7,020 bases of DNA from Candidatus Bathyarchaeota archaeon (GTDB taxonomy: Archaea; Thermoproteota; Bathyarchaeia; TCS64). Position numbers and translations under genes: made by a program. The notes beneath the pieces were generated by a model. The model was not told the origin of the DNA. It was given only the letters and a program-made list of their open reading frames with translations, and did no database searches. The stretch is from contig QMXQ01000079.1 of the NCBI GenBank assembly GCA_003662205.1, positions 1 through 7,020 of the forward strand, in the 5' to 3' direction. Of this stretch, positions 1 through 5,347 are shown piece by piece. Within the stretch, counting starts at the first letter, position 1, and each line of letters begins with the position of its first letter.

Positions 1-780
1 CGCGTAGGCCGCGAGGACCCGATCGGGGCTCGGGACCCGCCCGTGCTCGTCGACGGGCATCATCCGGTCGCCGTCGCCGTCGAATCCGAAGCCGATCTCG
101 GCGCCGGCCGCCTCCACCATCCGCCCGAGCCGCCGAAGGGAGCCGGGGGTGGGCTCGGGCGCTCCGGCGGGGAAGTGGCCGTCGGGCTGGGCGTTGATGA
201 GGGTCGCCTCGCAGCCGAGCTCCTCGAACACCTCGGGGGCGACGGCGCAGGTGGCGCCGTTGAACAGATCGCACGCGACCCTCCACCTCCGGCTCAGCTC
301 GACGCCTCCGGCGAGGGCGTCCACGTACATCCACCTCGCGTCCACCGCCTCGACGGTGCCGATGTCATCCCACCTGGAGCGCGCGAGCTCTCCTCGCTCC
401 ATCCGTCCCTCAAGCCGCATCTGCCGCTCCTCGGTGTACGCCATGCTGGTCGAGTCGAAGAGTTTGAGGCCGTTATACTGGGGCGGGTTGTGGGACGCGG
501 TGATGGAGACGCCGGCGTCGGCGTCCAGCTCCCTCGTCAGGTACGCGAGCGCCGGGGTGGGGATCACGCCCAGGGTCTTCGCGTCGGCGCCGCAGGAGGC
601 GGCGCCGGCGACGAGGGCTGCCTCCAGCATCTCCCCCGTGAGCCTCGTGTCCCTGCCGACGGCCACCGCCCCGCCCTCGAACTGGGAGGCGAGGGCCGCT
701 CCGACCTGCAGGGCGAGGAGGGGCGTCACCTCGACGTTCGCGACGCCGCGGATGCCCGAGGTGCCGAAGAGCTTGCTCAC
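1..780 (-). CDS. Phosphoglucomutase/phosphomannomutase (GlmM-like), N-terminal 260 residues, cut by window edge
   Basis: Alpha-D-phosphohexomutase family enzyme. The family moves phosphate between C1 and C6 of hexose phosphates (glucose, mannose or glucosamine) to supply sugar nucleotides in the cytoplasm. The protein opens with the family start KLFGTSGIRG at residues 3-12. It has the phosphoserine loop TASHNPP at 94-100 (Ser96 would carry the phosphate) and the magnesium site DGDGDR at 234-239. Family members are about 450 residues, so roughly 190 C-terminal residues lie beyond base 1. The GTG start at 780 puts the family N-terminus right at the start. It overlaps the TGA of the upstream nucleotidyltransferase by 4 bp (GTGA), which suggests translational coupling. 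Archaeal members of this type are often called phosphoglucosamine mutase, but substrate cannot be settled from these residues. Family assignment is near certain; specificity is open. Confidence 0.95.
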   Translation of the reverse strand, partial: MSKLFGTSGIRGVANVEVTPLLALQVGAALASQFEGGAVAVGRDTRLTGEMLEAALVAGAASCGADAKTLGVIPTPALAYLTRELDADAGVSITASHNPPQYNGLKLFDSTSMAYTEERQMRLEGRMERGELARSRWDDIGTVEAVDARWMYVDALAGGVELSRRWRVACDLFNGATCAVAPEVFEELGCEATLINAQPDGHFPAGAPEPTPGSLRRLGRMVEAAGAEIGFGFDGDGDRMMPVDEHGRVPSPDRVLAAYA

Positions 781-1388
781 CTGTATCGCCTCCGGGGGAC
801 GAACTTTCGGAGGGGGTCTTGCTTCATAAGCTTTTCCAGCTCAGGGAGGCTCAGGCCGCGCTTCAGGTCGCCGTAGACCTCGCACCGATCCGCCTCCCCC
901 CTCTCCTCCGGCGGACGGCCGACGACCTCTGCCTCGTAGCCGTCAAGGCCGACGACGATGTGGTGGGATCTCCTCGGCCGGCCCTGCTTGAAGACGACGA
1001 CCTCCTCGACGCCCTCGACGGGGAACCCGAATACCTCAAGCCTCCTCACGACGGCCTCGGGCCGCGACGCGTAGACGGCGACGTCGATGTCGCTCCCCTT
1101 TCTAGCGGTCCCGCGCCAGACACTCCCCACGAGGCGGGGGTCGAACTCCCGGAGAGCGCGCATGAGCCGGAGGGCAGCCCTCCTCATCCCGAGGAGGCGC
1201 CGCCTGCGCTCCTCCCCCTCCCTCTCCTCCGCGATGAGGTCCAGCTCGACGGCGACCTCGTAGTTGCTGGGCATCGCGTCTACGCCGAGGCTGCGCGCCG
1301 CCCTCTCTTTCGCCTGCTTGTACTCTTCGGCGGCGCCCGTGTAGAGGAGGCGGGCCGCCTCCCTGGCCACCCTCCGCCGAGTATCCAA
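777..1388 (-). CDS. Small polymerase-beta-type nucleotidyltransferase
   Basis: Protein of 203 residues. The N-terminal 80 or so residues are charged and probably helical. They are followed by the nucleotidyltransferase core: GSVWRGTARKGSDIDVAVY at 88-106, with GS at 88-89 and two metal-binding aspartates at 100 and 102. A third carboxylate probably comes from DGYEAEVV at 149-156. The motif resembles the catalytic part of archaeal CCA-adding enzymes, but the protein is under half their length and lacks their later domains. It is therefore better read as a stand-alone nucleotidyltransferase of unknown substrate. The TTG start at 1388 is chosen because the SD-like GAGGGG ends 5 bases before it and a TATA-like element lies about 36 bp upstream. 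An in-frame GTG at 1370 is possible but badly spaced from any SD. The stop overlaps the mutase start by 4 bp, so both are probably made from one transcript. Confidence 0.85.
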   Translation of the reverse strand: MDTRRRVAREAARLLYTGAAEEYKQAKERAARSLGVDAMPSNYEVAVELDLIAEEREGEERRRRLLGMRRAALRLMRALREFDPRLVGSVWRGTARKGSDIDVAVYASRPEAVVRRLEVFGFPVEGVEEVVVFKQGRPRRSHHIVVGLDGYEAEVVGRPPEERGEADRCEVYGDLKRGLSLPELEKLMKQDPLRKFVPRRRYR

Positions 1389-1420
1389 AGAGTCCCCTCT
1401 GGATGTAGTAGGGTTCGCGG

Positions 1421-1428
1421 ATTTAAAA
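1421..1428 (-). promoter_or_regulatory. TATA-like box for the nucleotidyltransferase-mutase unit
   Basis: On the minus strand the sequence reads TTTTAAAT in a GC-rich surround. A start about 25 bp downstream would fall near 1399, giving a leader of roughly 11 bases that carries the SD-like AGAGGGGA just before the TTG at 1388. The T-rich TTCTTTT beside it lies shortly after the S3Ae stop codon and could also serve as that gene's termination site. Inference from sequence only. Confidence 0.55.
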
Positions 1429-1444
1429 GAACGGAGGCCGCGGG

Positions 1445-2020
1445 CTAGTTGGGCATCGCTAGGAGCTCGGACTTCCTGACGCCGACGTGCCTGAGGGCGG
1501 TGATCTTCCTCGCCTCGTTGTAGATGTCGGAGGCGAGCTTCCCGAGGACCATCTCGTGGACGATCTGGTCGAAGGTGAGGGTCTGAGCCTTCTTCTCCAC
1601 GATCTCCCTCATGATCCGGCGGATGGCCCTCTCCTGCGACGTCTTGATCCTCGTCTGGGTGAGGGCGACGACCACCACCTTCAGCCTGTAGCCGTCGACG
1701 GTGGTCACCCTGAAGATGCCGTCGACCTTGGTGCTCCTCCGCCTCACCAGGCTCCGCAGGTAGTCCCGCAGGTACTCGTGGCCCTTGAAGACGGTCCGGG
1801 CGCTGTGATCCTCGACGTCGGTGATCTGGAAGTAGAGCTTCAGGTACTCCTGGGAGAAGTCCCCCGTGATCTGGGCGAGGGTCGTCTCCATCACCCTCCC
1901 CACCACCTTGGACGGATCGTCGGCGGGCGTCTCCCCCACCTTCGACTCGCCGAAGTAGGGGGGCAGGTAGACGTCGTACCACTCCTTCCTTCTCCACTTG
2001 TCCCGAACTGCCCTCGACAA
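1445..2020 (-). CDS. rps3ae: 30S ribosomal protein S3Ae
   Basis: Archaeal/eukaryotic-specific small-subunit protein (eS1 family) that sits on the platform of the 30S subunit near the mRNA exit. The 191-residue length is usual for archaeal members. The diagnostic N-terminus is present as KWRRKEWYDVYLPPYFGE at residues 8-25. A central basic stretch has HEYLRDYLRSLVRRRSTKVD, and the later KTSQERAIRRIMREI segment is also typical. The start is TTG at 2020, the first start that keeps the KWRRKEW block complete; GGAG lies a few bases upstream and another AGGAG further up. The gene appears to be monocistronic with its own TATA box near 2075. In many archaea it lies near pcc1, the recJ-like gene and S15, as it does here, but a 580-bp spacer with a candidate RNA gene separates it from pcc1. 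Confidence 0.97.
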   Translation of the reverse strand: MSRAVRDKWRRKEWYDVYLPPYFGESKVGETPADDPSKVVGRVMETTLAQITGDFSQEYLKLYFQITDVEDHSARTVFKGHEYLRDYLRSLVRRRSTKVDGIFRVTTVDGYRLKVVVVALTQTRIKTSQERAIRRIMREIVEKKAQTLTFDQIVHEMVLGKLASDIYNEARKITALRHVGVRKSELLAMPN

Positions 2021-2070
2021 GCTCCGGCGTACGCTCCTAGATTCGATGTCCTGAGAAGGGCGCCCGTCAA

Positions 2071-2084
2071 TTTATATCTTTCGA
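2071..2084 (-). promoter_or_regulatory. BRE/TATA promoter of S3Ae gene
   Basis: Read on the minus strand, CGAAA (BRE-like) is followed by GATATAAA (TATA box, 2078-2071), a near-consensus archaeal promoter. A start about 26 bp downstream would lie near 2049, leaving a 5' leader of roughly 29 bases before the TTG at 2020. This is the best-formed promoter in the window, as expected for a ribosomal protein gene. Confidence 0.7.
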
Positions 2085-2302
2085 CCTCGCCCGGGACGGC
2101 ATCATGGTCCCCTGATACGTTTTCTCGGTCGATATAGATCGATGTATAATTTTTAGGGGCGAGCGCCGCCGTTTTTCGCCGCGCGTCTCAACACCAAATT
2201 GGTCTCACATACTTGGGACATTATTAACATAGCCGTGTCAAAAAGCGGGCGGAGGCGGCGCCGCGGCCGGCACCCGTTTGTGGTTTTATGTAACAGAATG
2301 GT
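2085..2302. other. AT-richer intergenic spacer between S3Ae promoter and candidate RNA gene
   Basis: No convincing protein gene. The spacer is more AT-rich than its surroundings and contains the AT block TATAATTTTTA at 2146-2156, which could be a further TATA-like element. It also has an 11-bp near-palindrome ACCAAATTGGT at 2193-2203 and TCTCA repeated at 2186-2190 and 2203-2207. A very GC-rich patch (GGCGGCGCCGCGG) lies around 2255-2270. It separates two promoters that would fire outward, S3Ae to the left and the candidate RNA to the right. The 65-codon minus-strand reading frame crossing it (2153-2350) has no family resemblance or SD and is not accepted as a gene. Confidence 0.5.
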
Positions 2303-2310
2303 CATATAGA
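2303..2310 (+). promoter_or_regulatory. TATA-like box for plus-strand structured RNA
   Basis: CATATAGA at 2303-2310 is centred about 25 bp before 2331, where the 5' strand of the terminal helix of the candidate RNA begins. This is the archaeal TATA-to-start distance. Two other AT-rich stretches, GATATACC at 2322-2329 and ATAAAAAC at 2341-2348, are also TATA-like. The second starts on the last base pair of the terminal helix and fits better as part of the RNA. Match to consensus is only moderate. Confidence 0.4.
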
Positions 2311-2330
2311 TTGAAGGGAGGGATATACCT

Positions 2331-2556
2331 CGTAGCGCGGATAAAAACATGGTCCGGGGCTGCGTCTCGCGGACGCCTCCGCGAGGGGGTGGAAGCGGGA
2401 TGCGCGACTCGGGTTAGCCTGGGCCAAGCCCTGGAGTCATGTGCACAGGCAAGGTGTCAGCGACCCAAGGAGCCGAGGCGCAAGGCCCTGGGTGGCAGTC
2501 GGCCGACAGACACCGCACCTGGGGACGCCCGGTTAAGGCCTGTGCTCCGCGCTACG
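2331..2556 (+). ncRNA. Candidate structured RNA, family unknown (part resembles group II intron domain I)
   Basis: About 226 nt fold into one closed structure. Terminal helix: 2331-2341 pairs with 2546-2556, 11 bp perfect. Stacked directly on its 3' strand, GCACAGGC at 2443-2450 pairs with GCCTGTGC at 2538-2545, 8 bp perfect. Inside this are an arm with GGTGTC 2453-2458/GACACC 2509-2514 and ACCCAAGG 2463-2470/CCCTGGGT 2486-2493 (7 of 8 pairs), and a hairpin 2519-2523/2528-2532 with loop GACG. Two hairpins precede it: CTCGCGGA 2366-2373/TCCGCGAG 2378-2385 (loop CGCC), and GACTC 2406-2410/GAGTC 2434-2438, extendable by GGG/CCC. Unpaired stretches are rich in A and G on the plus strand, favouring plus as sense. 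A TATA-like element sits at the right distance. There is no SRP helix 8 (GGAA loop with AGCAG), no RNase P GAGGAAAGUC block, and no tRNA fold. The 2453-2545 part recalls group II intron domain I; no domain V is seen. Folding was done by eye. Confidence 0.5.
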
Positions 2557-2593
2557 CCTTCTCATGGAAAACTCCGGCAGCCAACCCCATGGA

Positions 2594-2609
2594 CGCCGGT
2601 TCACCGGCG
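2594..2609. repeat. Perfect 6-bp hairpin spanning the pcc1 stop codon
   Basis: CGCCGG at 2594-2599 and CCGGCG at 2604-2609 are perfect complements around the loop TTCA. On the minus strand the loop holds the TGA stop of pcc1 (2603-2601). A second palindrome, CTCCGGAG, follows at 2612-2619. It lies in the convergent junction between pcc1 and the candidate plus-strand RNA and could shape 3' ends on either transcript. There is no T-run after it, so it is not a standard archaeal terminator. Confidence 0.45.
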
Positions 2610-2870
2610 CACTCCGGAGATGGCCCTCTCGGCAGCCTGTACACAGGAGAGGAGGTCGTCTACGGTGGCTATGAGGCTCCCCAGCCCCCTGGAGCAGGCG
2701 ACGGTGATGCGGAGCTCGCCGTCGGCCGCCTCGGCCTCCAGGGTGATCCCCTTTGGGGCCTGGAAGTTGTCGGGCGAGACCGCCCTCTCCACGGCCCGGG
2801 CCGTCTCCTCGTCCCGGTAGCGTATTCTGATGTTGGCGGTGATCTCAGGTCTTCCACTGTTTCTCGACAA
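2601..2870 (-). CDS. pcc1: KEOPS complex subunit Pcc1
   Basis: Small dimeric subunit of KEOPS, the complex that makes N6-threonylcarbamoyladenosine at position 37 of ANN-decoding tRNAs. Pcc1 dimers hold Kae1 together and help bind tRNA. The 89 residues show the family pattern: a first strand (ITANIRIRYRDEETARAV, about 10-27), then SPDNFQAPKGITLEAEAADGELRITVAC (about 32-59), then the C-terminal helix with SLIATVDDLLSCVQAAERA (about 65-83). The TTG start at 2870 lies inside the end of the upstream nuclease gene, overlapping by 26 bp. GGTGG sits just upstream as a possible SD, and no other in-frame start keeps the first strand. The overlap implies cotranscription with S15 and the nuclease. Other KEOPS subunits, Kae1 and Bud32, are encoded 2.5-4 kb away on the same strand; Cgi121 is not in the window. 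Confidence 0.93.
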   Translation of the reverse strand: MSRNSGRPEITANIRIRYRDEETARAVERAVSPDNFQAPKGITLEAEAADGELRITVACSRGLGSLIATVDDLLSCVQAAERAISGVRR

Positions 2871-4269
2871 GGTCGTCCACCATCTCCAGGAACTGTCTCT
2901 CGTGCTCCTCGGGGAGGAAGGCGCCCGCCGCGATGTCGTGGCCTCCGCCCCTCCCCTCGAACTTCTCCGCCGCCTCCATCATCACGGCGCCGAGGTCGAT
3001 GCCCCGTTTCGCCATCTCCTCCGTCGCCCGCGCCGAGACCTTGATGAGGCCCTCCTCTGCCCGGGCCCAGGCGACGATGGGCTTCTGCTCCTTCAGGATG
3101 CCGGTGGAGAGGAGGATGGAGGCGACGACGCCTATGATGCGGTCGTTGATGTCGCTCTGCGCCCTGAGGGCGTAGATGTTCTCCATCTCCTCGATGCGGC
3201 CGCCCTCCCGCACCCAGTCGAGGTACTCCGCGATCTGCCTCCGGTACTCGTCGAGGGTGTCCTCCGCCTCCTTCATGGCCTCGTCCCTGTCGCCGAGGCA
3301 GATGGCCAGGCCCAGGCCGGGCTTCTCCATCCGGGCGCAGGCGTTCAGGAGCGAGGCGTACTCCCTGCCGTCCCTCATCGGCGTCCACGCCTCCTCGGCC
3401 GTCAGCGTGTATATGGTGCCGATGAGGCCGTAGACGGCGTCGGCGTCGCACCCCTCGTAGATGAGGTGCTTCGAGAGGGCGGAGAAGAGGGATCGCTTCT
3501 CCTCCTCGGAGAGGTCGCGGAGGGCGCGCCACCGCCCGTCCTTTTTCAGCTCGATGCCGGCCTCCTTGAGGAAGGCGAGGCACCTGTCCTCCCTGCCGCT
3601 GAGGCCGGGGATGAAGGGTGTGGTCGTGTAGGCGAGGGCCCGGGCGAGGGGCCTGGTCTCGTAGCCGTAGAAGATGAGGTCGACCCTCGTCTCCAGGAGG
3701 CCCGCCTCCTTCGCCTCCGCCTCGACCAGCCTGTTCATGCCGAGGAGAGTCTTCTTCTCCCCCTTGTCCTGCTGGTCCGCGAGGGCGCCCACGATGCCCA
3801 GGGGGCTGAGGTCGACGTTGCCGTCGTCGACCCGCCTTGAGAAGAGGTAGGCGACGCCGGCGCCGCTGATGCCCCGGGCGCCGTCGAGGCCGTGGAGGAG
3901 GGGGTTGACGTGGACGATGTTGGGCGCCTCCGCCTCGACGGGGAGGTGGTGGTCGAGGACGATGACGTCCGACCCCGACAGGTGCTCCTTGAACATGTCG
4001 AGGTAGCCGCTGCCGAGGTCCGAGAAGATGACGAGGGGCGGCCTCTCCGCGGCGACGGCCTCCACCATCTTCTCGTCGACCCGCTTCTCGCAGGTGGTCC
4101 TGAAGCCGACACCGAGCCGCCTCACCGTCTCGCTCAGGATGCCGCCCGCGGCGATGCCGTCGGCGTCGCTGTGGGTGACGATCCTTATGGTGTCGCCGGC
4201 CTCGACGTGCCGCCTCACTATCTCGACGGCGGGCTCGAGGGAGGAGAGAAACGCCTCTTCGGAGGTCAT
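2845..4269 (-). CDS. Archaeal RecJ-like DHH-family phosphoesterase/exonuclease
   Basis: A 474-residue DHH-DHHA1 protein of the archaeal RecJ-like group, which contains single-strand exonucleases including the GINS-associated nuclease that works with the replisome. The metal-binding motifs are complete: THSDADG at 32-38, SDLGSG at 83-88, LDHHLP at 105-110 (the signature DHH is 106-108) and GALADQQD at 161-168. The substrate-binding DHHA1 motif GRGGGHDIAAGA is at 439-450. The length fits archaeal members, which lack the extra C-terminal domains of bacterial RecJ. The ATG start at 4269 follows the S15 stop by 11 bp, and the end overlaps pcc1 by 26 bp. The order S15, recJ-like, pcc1, S3Ae recurs in many archaea. 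Whether this copy binds GINS or acts mainly in repair or RNA turnover cannot be told from sequence. Confidence 0.93.
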   Translation of the reverse strand: MTSEEAFLSSLEPAVEIVRRHVEAGDTIRIVTHSDADGIAAGGILSETVRRLGVGFRTTCEKRVDEKMVEAVAAERPPLVIFSDLGSGYLDMFKEHLSGSDVIVLDHHLPVEAEAPNIVHVNPLLHGLDGARGISGAGVAYLFSRRVDDGNVDLSPLGIVGALADQQDKGEKKTLLGMNRLVEAEAKEAGLLETRVDLIFYGYETRPLARALAYTTTPFIPGLSGREDRCLAFLKEAGIELKKDGRWRALRDLSEEEKRSLFSALSKHLIYEGCDADAVYGLIGTIYTLTAEEAWTPMRDGREYASLLNACARMEKPGLGLAICLGDRDEAMKEAEDTLDEYRRQIAEYLDWVREGGRIEEMENIYALRAQSDINDRIIGVVASILLSTGILKEQKPIVAWARAEEGLIKVSARATEEMAKRGIDLGAVMMEAAEKFEGRGGGHDIAAGAFLPEEHERQFLEMVDDLVEKQWKT

Positions 4270-4280
4270 CGGCGGCCCTG

Positions 4281-4715
4281 TCAGATGGTCACTATCTCAG
4301 ACCTGTAGCGCCAGTCCTCTGGCAGAAGCCCCTTCCGCTTGTAGTACCGGGTGAGACGGTATATCTTCGCCTCGGTCAGCTGGAGGGCCCTCTTGTTGCT
4401 GAAGTCCTTCGGGTTCCGCTCCAGGTGCCTCCTCAGCCGCGTCGCCCGCACCATCAGGTTGTAGAGGTCCTCGGGGAAGCTGGGCGCGAGCCCGGCCTCC
4501 TGGAGAACCCGGAGGATGCCGTACCCGACGATGGGCTTGACCAGGGGGATGCCGTGCTCGTCGCGCAGGATGTTCCCGATCTCGCACGGCGACTTCCCCT
4601 CCCGGGCGAGGTTGATGATGAGGGCCTTCACCTCGTCGGGCTGGTAGGGCACCCAGCTGGGCGGCCTCTTGGAGACCGGCCTGGTCGAGCGGGACCTGCC
4701 CCGCATCAGCGCCAT
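4281..4715 (-). CDS. rpsO: 30S ribosomal protein S15
   Basis: Primary-binding small-subunit protein that contacts helices 20-22 of 16S rRNA and helps bridge to the large subunit. It is the long archaeal/eukaryotic form (uS15). A basic N-terminus is followed by PPSWVPYQPDEVKALIINLA and the typical KSPCEIGNILRDEHGIP segment. The rRNA-binding region NLMVRATRLRRHLERNPKDFSNKRAL follows, then the C-terminal LTEAKIYRLTRYYKRKGLLP. I take the start at 4715 because the product then begins MALMRGRSRS, like other archaeal S15 proteins, with the SD-like GGTTGG shortly before. An in-frame ATG at 4733 would add six residues (150 in total) and is possible. First gene of a unit with the recJ-like gene and pcc1. 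Confidence 0.97.
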   Translation of the reverse strand: MALMRGRSRSTRPVSKRPPSWVPYQPDEVKALIINLAREGKSPCEIGNILRDEHGIPLVKPIVGYGILRVLQEAGLAPSFPEDLYNLMVRATRLRRHLERNPKDFSNKRALQLTEAKIYRLTRYYKRKGLLPEDWRYRSEIVTI

Positions 4716-4751
4716 CTTTCCAACCATATCCATCAGCCAGATCTGAGACTT

Positions 4752-4769
4752 CTAGGTTTGTCCTAGGTT
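4752..4769. repeat. Tandem CTAGGTT repeat at the predicted S15 transcription start
   Basis: CTAGGTT occurs at 4752-4758 and again at 4763-4769, 11 bp apart, about one helical turn. The second copy also contains the palindrome CCTAGG (4762-4767). The predicted start for S15, about 26 bp from its TATA box, falls near 4761 between the copies. It could be an operator or a leader element; no regulator is implied by the sequence itself. Confidence 0.35.
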
Positions 4770-4782
4770 AAGAGGACCATCC

Positions 4783-4795
4783 ATTTAAAAACCTT
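4783..4795 (-). promoter_or_regulatory. TATA promoter of S15 unit, doubling as T-run after XTPase
   Basis: On the minus strand the sequence just past the XTPase TAA stop reads AGGTTTTTAAATGG. The TTTTTAAAT part is a good TATA core, predicting a start near 4761 and a leader of about 28-46 bases depending on the S15 start used. The five-T run (4791-4787) three bases after the stop codon is also the kind of signal that ends archaeal transcripts. One site may thus end unit 1 and begin unit 2. Confidence 0.6.
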
Positions 4796-5337
4796 TACTC
4801 AGAGGCGGCGAACCACTCCCCGAAGCTTCGGAAGGCGCGCGCCCTGTGGGAGAGGGCGTTCTTCTCCTCCGCCGTCATCTCCCCGAAGGTCCTGCCGTCG
4901 CCCTCGTCCGGGATGAAGATGGGGTCGTAGCCGAAGCCGCTGGTTCCCCGGATGCCGTGGGCGATCCGGCCCCTGACGACGCCGCGGAAGCAGCGGGCCT
5001 CGCCCCCGTGCCTGAAGGCGACCACCGACTGGAAGGAGGCTCCTCGATCCTTGACGCCCTCCATGAGCTTGAGCACCCCCCCGAGGCCGATGGTGGAGAG
5101 GGCGTAGGAGGAGTAGGGGCCGGGGAAGCCCCCGTAGTGGTCGATGAAGAGGCCGGCGTCCTCCACGACTATGGGGCGGCCCTCCGCCGCCACCTGCTCG
5201 GCGCTGTACGCCGCGATGTCGGCGAGATCGTCTGCCTGTATCTCCACCCTATCCACCCTGAGGTGCCTGAGGTCGATGCCCAGCTCCGACAGGACTTGGC
5301 GCGCCTCCCGGTACTTGTGGAGGTTGCCCGTCGCCAT
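4795..5337 (-). CDS. Non-canonical purine NTP (XTP/dITP) pyrophosphatase, Ham1/RdgB family
   Basis: Hydrolyses XTP, ITP and dITP to monophosphates plus pyrophosphate, keeping deaminated purines out of DNA and RNA. Family motifs are complete after the first strand: ATGNLHK at 2-8, VEDAGLFID at 58-66, GGFPGPYSS at 69-77, GFGYDPIF at 134-141 and EEKNALSHRARA at 157-168. At 180 residues it is slightly short. Members normally have 5-8 residues before ATGN forming the first beta strand, and here translation from the ATG at 5337 gives only one Met. The bases just upstream would encode RTVW in frame, which suits that strand, but no ATG, GTG or TTG lies between them and an upstream in-frame stop. Ten bases separate it from the bud32 stop, so it is probably the third gene of the kae1 unit. 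Confidence 0.94.
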   Translation of the reverse strand: MATGNLHKYREARQVLSELGIDLRHLRVDRVEIQADDLADIAAYSAEQVAAEGRPIVVEDAGLFIDHYGGFPGPYSSYALSTIGLGGVLKLMEGVKDRGASFQSVVAFRHGGEARCFRGVVRGRIAHGIRGTSGFGYDPIFIPDEGDGRTFGEMTAEEKNALSHRARAFRSFGEWFAASE

Positions 5338-5347
5338 CCAGACCGTC

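Noticed and set aside
43..876. Plus-strand reading frames opposite the mutase (and similar ones elsewhere on the plus strand)
   Set aside because: They are shadows that arise because GC-rich codons leave opposite frames open. The minus-strand frame has the TASHNPP and DGDGDR motifs.
1445..1997. Extension of the nucleotidyltransferase frame upstream through S3Ae, giving 406 residues
   Set aside because: The upstream part is an out-of-frame translation of S3Ae. A TATA box, an SD and a TTG at 1388 define a separate start.
2238..2243. CAAAAAG and GTTTTTC runs in the spacer as terminators
   Set aside because: They are isolated T- or A-runs with no gene end close by on the matching strand.
2153..2350. 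Minus-strand 65-residue reading frame in the S3Ae-pcc1 spacer
   Set aside because: No recognisable family and no SD. Its start lies inside the candidate RNA, and its composition looks like translated intergenic DNA.
2331..2556. Archaeal SRP RNA
   Set aside because: The universal helix 8 signature (GGAA loop flanked by CAGG and AGCAG) is absent on both strands, and the layout of hairpins does not give a long helix 5.
2331..2556. RNase P RNA
   Set aside because: GGTCCGGGG at 2351 and CCCGGTTAA at 2528 could imitate the P4 helix with its bulged U. However, the GAGGAAAG and ACAGAA blocks are missing, and the pairing would knot through the 8-bp helix in a way unlike RNase P.
2569..2602. Group II intron domain V ending at GCCGGTTC
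   Set aside because: The 5' strand would need GAGCCGG or similar opposite CCGGTTC, but the bases are AAACTCC. The GGTTC belongs instead to the perfect hairpin at 2594-2609.
2278..3044. Long plus-strand reading frames (180 and 201 residues) crossing the RNA region into pcc1 and recJ
   Set aside because: They run antisense through two certain genes, show low-complexity Arg/Pro/Ser content in their second halves, and their first parts are the structured RNA read as codons.
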